Assembly: GCF_021021555.1 (NCBI RefSeq)
Contig: NZ_JAINWA010000003.1
Span: forward strand, 558,001-622,000
Length of the DNA: 64,000 bases
Source of the DNA: Teretinema zuelzerae
GTDB taxonomy: Bacteria; Spirochaetota; Spirochaetia; Treponematales; Treponemataceae
Reading direction: 5' to 3'
Shown: positions 43,508-51,660 of the stretch, one piece after another
How the letters are laid out: each line of letters begins with the position of its first letter
Numbering within the stretch: the stretch's first letter is position 1
The notes under the pieces: model-generated
Told to the model about the DNA's origin: nothing
Seen by the model: only the letters and a program-made list of their open reading frames with translations
Database searches by the model: none
Position numbers and translations under genes: made by a program

Positions 43508-44791
43508 ATGGTAGCACACACGAAAAAAGAGGCCTGTCGCCGCCTTGCGCTGACGGGTATTTTCACGGCGGCTCTGGGCGTTGCCTCGTTCGCGAGTCCG
43601 AACGGGACGGGCGCCGTACCGGAGGGATATATGGATTCAGCAAAACACTACGAAGCGATGCTCGAGCGGTCTTTGATGTCGGCGGGCAACAACGCGCGCA
43701 TGAAGGCGGCGATCGCGAAGGCGGAACGAGGCGAAGACGTGCATATCGCCTATATCGGCGGTTCCATAACTGAGGGAGGAAACGCGTCCGAACCGGAAAA
43801 GTCGTGGGCCTATCTTTCCTTTAAAGCCTTTCGCGACCGGTATGCGCCGGCTTCGCCCAATACAGTCCATTACGTAAACGCGGGAATGTCGGGAACCCCG
43901 TCCGCGCTCGGCATGATACGCTACGAACGCGACGTCCTCGAGCGGATCGAGAACGGGCCAGACGTGCTGTTCGTAGAGTTCGCCGTGAACGACGGGGACG
44001 ACCCCACCCGGGGAGCGGCCTACGAAAGCCTCGTCCTCAAGGCCCTGAAGACCGAAAATCCGCCGGCGGTCGTTCTCATGTTCAGCGTATTCAAGTCGCG
44101 CTGGAACCTGCAGGACCGCCTCGCACCGATAGGCAGGCTCTACGGCCTTCCGATGATCAGCATCAAGGACGCCCTGGTACCCGAACTCGAAGCGGGCCGA
44201 ATAGCGGAGGACCAGTTCTTCGCCGACATCTACCATCCCGGAGACTGGGGGCACGAGCTGATGGCGGCCTGCGTAAGTCGCTACTTCGACAAGCTCGACG
44301 CCTCGGCCGCGGACTCAGGGATTCCGCTACCGGACGGCATTGCCGTCGGGGACCGCTTCGCCGGTGTGAAGATGATCGACTCGTCTTCCGTGCCGAAGGG
44401 CGTAATAATCGATAGAGGAGCCTTCTCCGCAACCGATGAAAACCTGGGAACCTTCATCTACGACCGGAGCCGCAAAACCTTCCCGGACAACTGGCACAAG
44501 GCCGGGGGCGCCGGTAACCAACCCTTCACGATGACCCTCGCATGCAAGAACCTTTTGATCGTGTACAAGAAAGCCTCCGGAGGATCCCCCTTCGGCCTGG
44601 CAGAAGTTTCCATAGACGGCGAGTTCTACGATGCGTACGACGGCGTCCCTTCAGGCGGATGGAACAACCCGTGGACCTCGGTGCTCATAGACGAAGAAGC
44701 GCCGGCAACGCACACGATCACCGTACGCATGGCCGAGGACTGCGCGGATTCAGCGTTTACGATCCTCGCGTTCGGCTACACGGAAAACTGA
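43508..44791 (+). CDS. Secreted SGNH/GDSL hydrolase with C-terminal beta-sandwich domain
   Basis: The 427-residue protein has a signal peptide-like start (RRLALTGIFTAALGVASFAS) and an SGNH hydrolase core. Block I has GGSIT with the nucleophile Ser86, block II has the Gly in NAGMSGT, block III the Asn in FVEFAVND, and block V has HPGDWGH. The last 130 residues look like a beta-sandwich accessory domain. It is probably a carbohydrate esterase for acetylated polysaccharide. The ATG at 43631 has a strong GGAGGG five bases upstream and would give a form without signal peptide. I prefer 43508 because of the signal peptide and the -10 box. Confidence 0.85.
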   Translation: MVAHTKKEACRRLALTGIFTAALGVASFASPNGTGAVPEGYMDSAKHYEAMLERSLMSAGNNARMKAAIAKAERGEDVHIAYIGGSITEGGNASEPEKSWAYLSFKAFRDRYAPASPNTVHYVNAGMSGTPSALGMIRYERDVLERIENGPDVLFVEFAVNDGDDPTRGAAYESLVLKALKTENPPAVVLMFSVFKSRWNLQDRLAPIGRLYGLPMISIKDALVPELEAGRIAEDQFFADIYHPGDWGHELMAACVSRYFDKLDASAADSGIPLPDGIAVGDRFAGVKMIDSSSVPKGVIIDRGAFSATDENLGTFIYDRSRKTFPDNWHKAGGAGNQPFTMTLACKNLLIVYKKASGGSPFGLAEVSIDGEFYDAYDGVPSGGWNNPWTSVLIDEEAPATHTITVRMAEDCADSAFTILAFGYTEN

Positions 44792-44939
44792 CGAGTCCCT
44801 CCAGGGAAAACAATAGGTAAAAATCCTGATGTACGGCAATCGGTAGTCGGTCAAGAATAGCATGATCGGCATAGCCGACTGATTTTGCGGCGAACGCTTT
44901 TGTGCGCTGCAGCCGCGCATACGTTCTCTGGAGGAAAAA

Positions 44940-46211
44940 ATGGGTTTCAGGAAAACGAATCTCTTTCTCGCGCTGACGATCTCCTTGATCGCGGCCTTCT
45001 CCGCGTCCGCCGCGGACAAGCCGGTCAAGGTGAATTTCTGGCACATCGGAACGGCCGCTACCGACAAGGGCTACTACCAGGGCGTCGCCGACGCGTTCAT
45101 GAAGGCGAATCCGAATGTGACGATCGAAATGACGATTCTCGAAAACGAGGCGTTCAAGAGCAAGCTGACGACCGTCATGCAGTCCGGCAATCCTCCGGAC
45201 ATTTTCCACAGCTGGGGCGGCGGCGTTCTCGCCGAGTACGCGAAGGCGGGACTGCTGCGCGACATAACCAAATTCACCAAGGGAACCGCCTGGGGAAAAT
45301 CGATGGCTCCCGGAGTCTGGGACATTTACGCGTATAATGGAAAGCAGTACGGAGCACCCTTCGACATGGGCGCGATCACCTTCTGGTACAACAAGGATCT
45401 GCTCGCCAAGGTCGGCTATACATCATTCCCCGCCGAATGGTCCGACTTCCTCAACCTCGTTAAAAAACTAAAAGCAGCCGGAATCGTTCCGATCGCCCTC
45501 GGAGGCGGAGACAAATGGCCTGCCATGCACATGTGGACGTATCTTGCTGCCCGCGTCGGCGGCAAGGAAGTTCTCGTGAACGCTGCTCAGGGCAAGGGAA
45601 AGGGTTTCAACGATCCGGCCTTCGTCAAAGCCGGCGAAATGCTTGTGGAGCTCGTCAAGCTCGGCGCCTTCCAGGACGGCTTCCTGGGAGCGACCTATCC
45701 TGACGAAGCGGCCCTCGTAGGTAACGGAGTCGCGGCCATGGAACTGATGGGACAGTGGGCGCCGAACGTCCAGGTCGATTCATCGGTGAGCAAGAAGGGC
45801 ATCGGCGATTCTCTCGCGGCCGCACCTGTTCCCGCTGTCGCCAAAGGCAAGGGAAAGGTTACCGACGTAGTAGGCGGCGGAAACGGAATGGCGGTCGGAA
45901 AGAACGCTCCCGACGCGGCAGTAGAATTCCTCAAGTTCCTTACCAATGTGGAGAACAACGCCGAGTATGCGCGTGTTGCGGGAATCATCCCGACCGTTAA
46001 GGGCGCGGAAGTCGGAATTCCGTCGAACAACGGAAAGATGGTGAAGCAGATCGTCGACAAGACCGAGTTCTTCCAGCTCTATCTCGACCAGTTCTTCTCA
46101 CCCGCGGTAGGCGGCGCGGTCAACGACGCGGTGCAGACCATCCTCGCGGGAACCGCTACGCCGGCCCAGGCCTGCAAAGCGATCCAGTCCACCTTCGAAA
46201 TGGAACAATAA
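44940..46211 (+). CDS. CUT1 sugar ABC transporter, substrate-binding protein
   Basis: The 423-residue protein has a signal peptide (cleavage near ASA at residue 24), no lipobox, and the fold of family 1 sugar-binding proteins, with NPPDIFHSWGGGVLAEYAKAGLL and GAPFDMGAITFWYNKDLL. TGGAGG precedes the ATG. A strong hairpin follows its stop, ahead of the permease genes. The binding substrate is unknown; a xylo- or other oligosaccharide is suggested by the nearby GH8 locus. Confidence 0.93.
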   Translation: MGFRKTNLFLALTISLIAAFSASAADKPVKVNFWHIGTAATDKGYYQGVADAFMKANPNVTIEMTILENEAFKSKLTTVMQSGNPPDIFHSWGGGVLAEYAKAGLLRDITKFTKGTAWGKSMAPGVWDIYAYNGKQYGAPFDMGAITFWYNKDLLAKVGYTSFPAEWSDFLNLVKKLKAAGIVPIALGGGDKWPAMHMWTYLAARVGGKEVLVNAAQGKGKGFNDPAFVKAGEMLVELVKLGAFQDGFLGATYPDEAALVGNGVAAMELMGQWAPNVQVDSSVSKKGIGDSLAAAPVPAVAKGKGKVTDVVGGGNGMAVGKNAPDAAVEFLKFLTNVENNAEYARVAGIIPTVKGAEVGIPSNNGKMVKQIVDKTEFFQLYLDQFFSPAVGGAVNDAVQTILAGTATPAQACKAIQSTFEMEQ

Positions 46212-46219
46212 ACCTGACG

Positions 46220-46246
46220 ACCCGGGACGAGAGTCCCGGGTTTTTC
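46220..46246 (+). terminator. Intra-operon terminator or attenuator
   Basis: ACCCGGGAC, loop GAGA, GTCCCGGGT, then T4C. It stands 9 nt after the binding-protein stop and 25 nt before the permease start. Partial termination here would give more binding protein than permease, as in many sugar ABC operons. Confidence 0.8.
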
Positions 46247-46271
46247 ACTTCATCAACAGGAAACAACCAAC

Positions 46272-47162
46272 ATGACAAAGAAACCAAGCAACATTCCGCT
46301 TTTAACATTCCTGCTTGCTCCGGCTCTGCTGCTCTTTACCCTGTTCGTCGTCATACCGGTTTTCCAGGCGATGTTCTTCAGTCTCTTCAAATGGAACGGG
46401 CTCGGACCTCTCGCCGATTTTCGGGGCTTGAACAATTTCAGGCTTCTCTTTAAAAACGCAGTGTTCCACAAAGCGCTGACGAACAACCTCGTCATCATCG
46501 TCGTGTCGCTCGCCGTGGAAATACCGATCGCACTCTACGCGGCTCTCATCATCAGCAGAAAAGATTTCAAGCTCGCCGTTTTTTTCAGAACCTTCTTTTT
46601 TCTTCCGTACGTTCTTTCGGAGGTAATCGCGGGCTTGCTGTGGCAATTCATCTATCATCCCCAGTACGGTTTGGTAAAGGCGCTATTCGCCTTCTTCGCT
46701 CCCGGAACCGACGCGCCGGCATTGCTCGGCGATCCGCGAACGGTTCTCGGCGCCATCATGGTTGCCGTAATCTGGAAATATTTCGGCTTCCACATGTCCA
46801 TACTTATAGCCGGGCTGCAGGATATTAACGAAGAAGTAAAGGAAGCGGCAAAAATCGACGGGGCCTCGGAGGGCCAGACGACACGTCTGATCATCCTCCC
46901 CCTGCTCAAGCCCACCATTATGATATCCGTCTTTTTTTCAATCATCGGCTCCTTCCAGGTATTCGACGTTATCTGGGCGATGGGCAAGGGAGACCCCGTC
47001 AACGCGGCGGAAACAATGGTCACCTATCTCTATAAATTCGGCATTCAGCGTTTCAACATCGGCTACGGAAGCGCGGTCGCGATCACGATATTCGGGATCT
47101 GCCTGGCTTTCAGCCTCATGTACAACCGGCTTCTCATGAAAAGCGAGGGGGCGAACTCATGA
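46272..47162 (+). CDS. CUT1 sugar ABC transporter, permease 1
   Basis: The 296-residue permease has six membrane segments and the MalF/UgpA-type EAA loop EEVKEAAKIDGASEGQTTRLIILPLLKP. AGGAAA lies about 10 nt before the ATG. Its stop overlaps the next permease (ATGA). Confidence 0.94.
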   Translation: MTKKPSNIPLLTFLLAPALLLFTLFVVIPVFQAMFFSLFKWNGLGPLADFRGLNNFRLLFKNAVFHKALTNNLVIIVVSLAVEIPIALYAALIISRKDFKLAVFFRTFFFLPYVLSEVIAGLLWQFIYHPQYGLVKALFAFFAPGTDAPALLGDPRTVLGAIMVAVIWKYFGFHMSILIAGLQDINEEVKEAAKIDGASEGQTTRLIILPLLKPTIMISVFFSIIGSFQVFDVIWAMGKGDPVNAAETMVTYLYKFGIQRFNIGYGSAVAITIFGICLAFSLMYNRLLMKSEGANS

Positions 47163-48010
47163 CACTAAAATCGGCTTCCATGCAGCGCGCCGTCCTGCGC
47201 CTGGCTCATTACGCGTTTTGTTTTCTTCTTCTGGCCGTCGTGCTGGTGCCGATACACATCGGCGTCTTCGGCGGGTTTAAATCGATGGGCGAGCTCATGA
47301 CCGATCCGCTCGGATTCCCCTCCCCCTTCGACCCGTCGAAGTATCTGGATCTCTTGACCGGCGCGCAGGGCTCGTTCTGGAGGGCTTTGACCAATTCCCT
47401 CGTAATCGCGATGTTCACCGTAGCGCTGACTCTCGCCGTATGCGTCATGGCCGCCTTCGCCCTTGCCCGCATCCAGTTCAGGGGAAACGCGCTGTTCAGG
47501 AATTACTTCATGCTGGGGCTCCTCTTTCCGCTTGCGGTCGCCATCCTTCCCCTCTACCTGCAGATACGTAACATGCATCTGCTCGACAAGTATCTGGGGG
47601 TCATCCTTCCGCAGACGGCATTCCAGATTCCGATGAGCGTCCTGCTGCTCCGCGGCTTTTTCGTCGGAATACCGAAGGACCTGGAGGACGCCTGCGCGAT
47701 CGACGGATACGGGCCGCTCGGCTTTTTGACCAAGATGGTGCTGCCGCTGTCGACCCCGATTCTTTCGACGGTTGCTATCCTCGTGCTGGTAGCGAGCTGG
47801 AACAATTTTTTCCTCCCGCTCCTGATCTTCAACGCCAACATAAAATTCACCCTTCCCATGGGAGTCATGGAATTCCAGGGCCAGCACGCTTCCGAATGGA
47901 ACATGATCCTGGCGTATCTGATTCTCGCGATGATTCCCGCCGTCGCCCTCTTCGTCGCCGGCCAGAAATACATCGTGGCAGGGCTCACCGGAGGCGCGGT
48001 AAAAGGTTGA
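47159..48010 (+). CDS. CUT1 sugar ABC transporter, permease 2
   Basis: The 283-residue permease has six membrane segments and the MalG-type EAA loop KDLEDACAIDGYGPLGFLTKMVLPLSTP. No ATPase gene follows, which is usual for CUT1 systems that share one MsmK-type ATPase elsewhere in the genome. The operon ends with a GC-rich hairpin. Confidence 0.94.
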   Translation: MTLKSASMQRAVLRLAHYAFCFLLLAVVLVPIHIGVFGGFKSMGELMTDPLGFPSPFDPSKYLDLLTGAQGSFWRALTNSLVIAMFTVALTLAVCVMAAFALARIQFRGNALFRNYFMLGLLFPLAVAILPLYLQIRNMHLLDKYLGVILPQTAFQIPMSVLLLRGFFVGIPKDLEDACAIDGYGPLGFLTKMVLPLSTPILSTVAILVLVASWNNFFLPLLIFNANIKFTLPMGVMEFQGQHASEWNMILAYLILAMIPAVALFVAGQKYIVAGLTGGAVKG

Positions 48011-48020
48011 CGTTTCGCCC

Positions 48021-48046
48021 GGCTCCGGCGGATTCGTCCCGGAGCC
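48021..48046 (+). terminator. GC-rich hairpin after the sugar ABC operon
   Basis: GGCTCCGG pairs with CCGGAGCC across a 10-nt loop. No T-run follows, so it is only a possible terminator. Confidence 0.4.
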
Positions 48047-48119
48047 GCCGGCGCGCGGCTTTGCGCAATCGAGCGGATTTTTTCTCCCAACTCGCCGGAA
48101 TCGTGGTATCATTTCGATC

Positions 48120-48776
48120 ATGCCGCGCTCATCGATTATCATCGTCGACGACCACCCCATCTTTTCCAAAGGGCTTGCACAGCTGCTCGGATCGGAAAAC
48201 TTGTACGACGTTTCCGGCACGGCTACCGATTGCGCGGGGGCGCTGGCTCTCGTGCGGGATGCGAATCCCGATCTGGCGATAGTCGATTTGAATCTCGGCG
48301 ACGAGGACGGCATCAACCTCATAAAAGACATTAAGCTCGTCAAGAAAGACATCAAGATACTCGTGCTCTCGATGCATGATGAGCGCTATTACGCGGAACG
48401 GGCGCTTCGCCAGGGAGCGCGCGGCTACATCATGAAGGATGAAAACGTCTCCAACGTGCTCGAAGCGATACGAACCATACTCGCCGGAAAAATATGGCTC
48501 AGCGCGGCCGGCAGGGAACGCCTTTTCGAATACATGAGCAATTGCGATTCGTCGCAAAACGTTGAAAACCGCTTCGCATCGGTCAACAGCCTCTCGAACA
48601 GGCAGCTTCAGATATTCAGAATGATCGGAAAGGGACTGGGGACAGCCGACATCGCGGCGCGGCTGAGTTTAAGCCCGAAGACGGTAGACACCCACAAGGA
48701 GCACATAAAGCTCAAACTGCACTGCAACACCTCCCAGGAGCTGCGGCAGCTCGCCATTGAACGGGGCGGGGACTAG
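48120..48776 (+). CDS. NarL/LuxR-family response regulator (paralog 1)
   Basis: The 218-residue protein has a receiver (Asp in AIVDLNLGDEDG near residue 57) and a LuxR-type helix-turn-helix (about 155-215, with SNRQLQIFRMIGKGLGTADIAARL). A TGG-TATCAT box ends 7 nt before the ATG and no Shine-Dalgarno sequence is seen. It is very similar throughout to the regulator at 50958, and both share the rare NLGDEDG and SMHDER segments. Its TAG stop overlaps the TAG stop of the kinase gene on the other strand. Confidence 0.93.
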   Translation: MPRSSIIIVDDHPIFSKGLAQLLGSENLYDVSGTATDCAGALALVRDANPDLAIVDLNLGDEDGINLIKDIKLVKKDIKILVLSMHDERYYAERALRQGARGYIMKDENVSNVLEAIRTILAGKIWLSAAGRERLFEYMSNCDSSQNVENRFASVNSLSNRQLQIFRMIGKGLGTADIAARLSLSPKTVDTHKEHIKLKLHCNTSQELRQLAIERGGD

Positions 48777-50815
48777 AGAGGAAGGCGGATTTCCACGAGA
48801 GTCCCGTCCTTTGCGGATGAGCGGAACAGATACTGCGCTCCGATCTGATGTGCGCGGTATTCCATAGATTTGAGCCCGATTCCCACATGGGGTTTTTTCT
48901 TCGGCCGGGCGGGAGTGTCTCCGGATATGCCCGTGCCGTTGTCGCGCACGCGAATGGCGAGAGCGCCGTCTTCCAGGCGAACGGAAATATCCACCCGGGT
49001 GGCGCGGGCGTGCTTTACGGTATTGTGAACCGCTTCCTGGATTATCCGGTACAGATTTATCTCCTGCGCATTGGCGAGCCTGATATCAGCGCCGGCTTCC
49101 CAGGAATACCCGCACGCGCAAAGCGTCTGCTTTTGAACCGAGCGGCACAGGCTCGCGACGGCCTCGTTAAGCCCGAGGCTGTCGAGTTCTACGGGAAATG
49201 AATCATGGGCGTACTGGCGGGTGCGGTTGAGCGTTTCGTCTATCATTTCAGAAAGTTCGCCGAGATCGCTTCCGCTGTCGAGGCTTTTGCTGTACATCGA
49301 AATGCCGGCAAGCCGCTGGCAGATATCGTCGTGCAGGTCGAGGCTGAACCGAAGCCGCTCCATCTCGCTGATATGGAGAACCTCTGCTTCGACCTCGAGC
49401 CTTCTCTTCGCCTCCGCCTTGAGCTTCCGGTTGCTTTCAACCAGATCCTTCGTACGCAGAAGCACCTCGCGCTCGAGCTTCCGAGAGCGTTTTTTTTCGT
49501 CTTCCAGAATCATCAAACGCCTTACGGTGTTGGCGATGAAGATGGCCGCGCTGCAGAGGTGGGGGTGCGCATAGTCGTCGATTTCATAAACGATGATGCC
49601 GAGTTCGTCCGTGCCGGAGGTAAGATTATGGATGCTGGCTGAAGCGGGAATTTTTTCATTCTCGCGGAAAGTCGAGCTGAAGAATTCGGCGAGCGTCGTT
49701 CGTTCCCTCCGGTCGGCAAAGGATTTCTCCTCGTTCCTGAACCGCCGGTAAATCAGTTCTATGTCTCCGTTCGTCGCCGTATCGCTTTGGGGAAACAGCA
49801 AAAAGAAAAACGTCTTGACGTCGTTGCTGTTGAGAAAGGCCTGGAGATAGCGCACAAGCTCGTGCATCGAACCGACGGTCGTCAACAGCTGGCCGAACGA
49901 ACTGACGTTCCGCAGATGCTGTTCGGAGAGAAAACTCTGATACTGCACCCGCGACAACACCGCGTCCGGAACTAGGGCCGCGTCGGGCTCGGGCGAACGG
50001 CAGCCGCATGAATTGCGGATGACCGGGACCGAATCGAGTTCGCAGATTTCAGGCGCTTCCTTCTTTTCGATAAGGGCATGAATCGTGCGGACTGCGAGGC
50101 GGCCCAGTTCCTCCAGCGGCTGCTGCACGGTGGTCAGGGCCGGAATTTCGAGGCGGGCCTGGGGAATGTCGTCGAAGCCCGTCACCTTGCACGACTTCCA
50201 CCGGGGATCGGAGGCGCTGCGCAGAACCTTGAGGGCGCCGATCGCCATGCTGTCGTTCGCGGCGACGACGGCGTCGAGGGGCGAATCGGGGTGGGTGGCG
50301 ATATACTCGCGCATGATGTCGATGGCGTATGATTCCCAGAAGCCGCCGTTCCTGACGACTCCCTCGAGGCCGGGAAATTCCGAAGAGCGATTGCAGAGCG
50401 TCTCCCTGAATACCGCCTCGCGGACGCTATTGTCCGGATGGCCGGCCGGTCCGCTGATGAAAAGCAGCTTCCTGCAGCCGTGGAACGCAACCAGGTGATC
50501 CATGATTTGTTCCATCGATTTTCTGTTTCGTATGCTGATGGAGGGGATTCCCTCGAGGTTATTGCCGATCGAGATCCAGGGAGTCGAACCGAAATAATTC
50601 TTGATCGCCGGTATGTCGATGTCGCTCATTTCGGCGAACAAGGCGGATGTAAGGAGCAAGACTCCGTCTACCGGAAGAAATTTTCCCGGAGAGGATAAGC
50701 CGCCCTGCATGCAGAAAAGGTCTATGCCGACCCGGGCGGCTTCGGACCGGATTCCCTTGAAAACGGAGATTTGATATTCCTCGTCCAGATTTTTTAAATA
50801 CAGGCCGACTCGCAT
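48773..50815 (-). CDS. Soluble histidine kinase with LacI-type sugar-binding sensor
   Basis: The 680-residue protein has no membrane segment. Residues 1-270 match the effector domain of LacI/GalR regulators (MRVGLYLKNLDEEYQISVFKGI, DAVVAANDSMAIGALKVL, VTGFDDIPQARLEIPALTTVQQPLEELGRLAVRTI) but lack the LacI DNA-binding helix. A linker with coiled coil follows, then HisKA_3 with His495 in LDLHDDICQRL and an HATPase domain with NTVKHA and DNGTGI. It should sense a cytoplasmic sugar and pass phosphate to NarL-type regulators, two of which flank it. The start may be 50815 or 50833; neither has a strong Shine-Dalgarno sequence. Confidence 0.9.
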   Translation of the reverse strand: MRVGLYLKNLDEEYQISVFKGIRSEAARVGIDLFCMQGGLSSPGKFLPVDGVLLLTSALFAEMSDIDIPAIKNYFGSTPWISIGNNLEGIPSISIRNRKSMEQIMDHLVAFHGCRKLLFISGPAGHPDNSVREAVFRETLCNRSSEFPGLEGVVRNGGFWESYAIDIMREYIATHPDSPLDAVVAANDSMAIGALKVLRSASDPRWKSCKVTGFDDIPQARLEIPALTTVQQPLEELGRLAVRTIHALIEKKEAPEICELDSVPVIRNSCGCRSPEPDAALVPDAVLSRVQYQSFLSEQHLRNVSSFGQLLTTVGSMHELVRYLQAFLNSNDVKTFFFLLFPQSDTATNGDIELIYRRFRNEEKSFADRRERTTLAEFFSSTFRENEKIPASASIHNLTSGTDELGIIVYEIDDYAHPHLCSAAIFIANTVRRLMILEDEKKRSRKLEREVLLRTKDLVESNRKLKAEAKRRLEVEAEVLHISEMERLRFSLDLHDDICQRLAGISMYSKSLDSGSDLGELSEMIDETLNRTRQYAHDSFPVELDSLGLNEAVASLCRSVQKQTLCACGYSWEAGADIRLANAQEINLYRIIQEAVHNTVKHARATRVDISVRLEDGALAIRVRDNGTGISGDTPARPKKKPHVGIGLKSMEYRAHQIGAQYLFRSSAKDGTLVEIRLPL

Positions 50816-50865
50816 ACTACAGGTATATCCCATCTTTCCCGGGGTGTAAACGAAAATAAAGCGGC

Positions 50866-50881
50866 TAGGGAAAATCCCCTA
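50866..50881. promoter_or_regulatory. Near-palindrome in the kinase/regulator divergent gap
   Basis: TAGGGAAAATCCCCTA is symmetrical at 12 of 16 positions, including the outer five on each side. It lies about midway between the divergent kinase (50815) and regulator (50958) starts and could be a shared control site. Confidence 0.35.
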
Positions 50882-50957
50882 CTCCGCCATCGGGTTTTCT
50901 TCGGATATGCAGGGGAACCGAATGAATTTAAAATATAAGCACAGGAGCGCGAATACC

Positions 50958-51632
50958 ATGAACGAGAGTGCGAATGCGGCGAGCGCGACCATCGTCCTGA
51001 TCGAGGACCATCCCATATTCTGCAAGGGCCTGACGCAGCTGATACACGCGAACAAAGAATTCTCGGTCGTGGGCGAAGCCGCGAATTCTCTCGGCGCGGT
51101 CAGACTGGTGGAAGAAAAAAAACCGGATCTCGTTCTCGTGGATCTCAATCTCGGGGACGAAGACGGACTCGAACTGATAAAAAACCTGAAGGCGCTTTTT
51201 CCCGACCTTCTGATGCTCGTTCTTTCGATGCACGACGAGCGGAATTATTCTGAACGGGTTCTGCGCGCGGGAGCCCGCGGCTACATCATGAAGGAAGAGG
51301 CGGGAGACAGAGTCGTGGAAGCGATTAAAACTGTCCTGGCCGGAAAAATCTGGCTCAGCGAATCCGAACGGGAACGCCTGTTCGACTCGCTTTCCGGCGG
51401 AGAAGAGTCGGGGGAGGATCGCGGCGATCAGGATTCGTTAAAAGCGCTTTCGGATCGTCAGCTTCAAATATTCTCTTTGATCGGCAAGGGTCTCGGCACT
51501 CTCGAAATAGCCGCTAAACTGGGAATAAGCACGAAAACGGTCGGCACGCACAAAGAACACATTAAAACAAAAATGAACTGCGCGTCGCTGAAAGAATTGC
51601 GGCAGCTCGCCGTCAGGTTTACGAACCTGTAA
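50958..51632 (+). CDS. NarL/LuxR-family response regulator (paralog 2)
   Basis: The protein of about 224 residues has a receiver (Asp in VLVDLNLGDEDG) and a LuxR-type helix-turn-helix (with SDRQLQIFSLIGKGLGTLEIAAKLGI). It is divergent from the LacI-type kinase. Compared with paralog 1, the linker before the DNA-binding domain is longer and more acidic. AGGAG lies 10 nt before the ATG at 50958; in-frame ATGs at 50922 and 50907 are possible. It is next to the GH8/LplABC operon and is the likely activator of that operon. Confidence 0.9.
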   Translation: MNESANAASATIVLIEDHPIFCKGLTQLIHANKEFSVVGEAANSLGAVRLVEEKKPDLVLVDLNLGDEDGLELIKNLKALFPDLLMLVLSMHDERNYSERVLRAGARGYIMKEEAGDRVVEAIKTVLAGKIWLSESERERLFDSLSGGEESGEDRGDQDSLKALSDRQLQIFSLIGKGLGTLEIAAKLGISTKTVGTHKEHIKTKMNCASLKELRQLAVRFTNL

Positions 51633-51660
51633 GACGGCCGCCGCATTCAGGTCGTTCGTT

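Noticed and set aside
47165-48355. Minus-strand frame opposite a sugar permease and response regulator
   Set aside because: Low-complexity, charged shadow of two well-supported genes; no ribosome-binding site.
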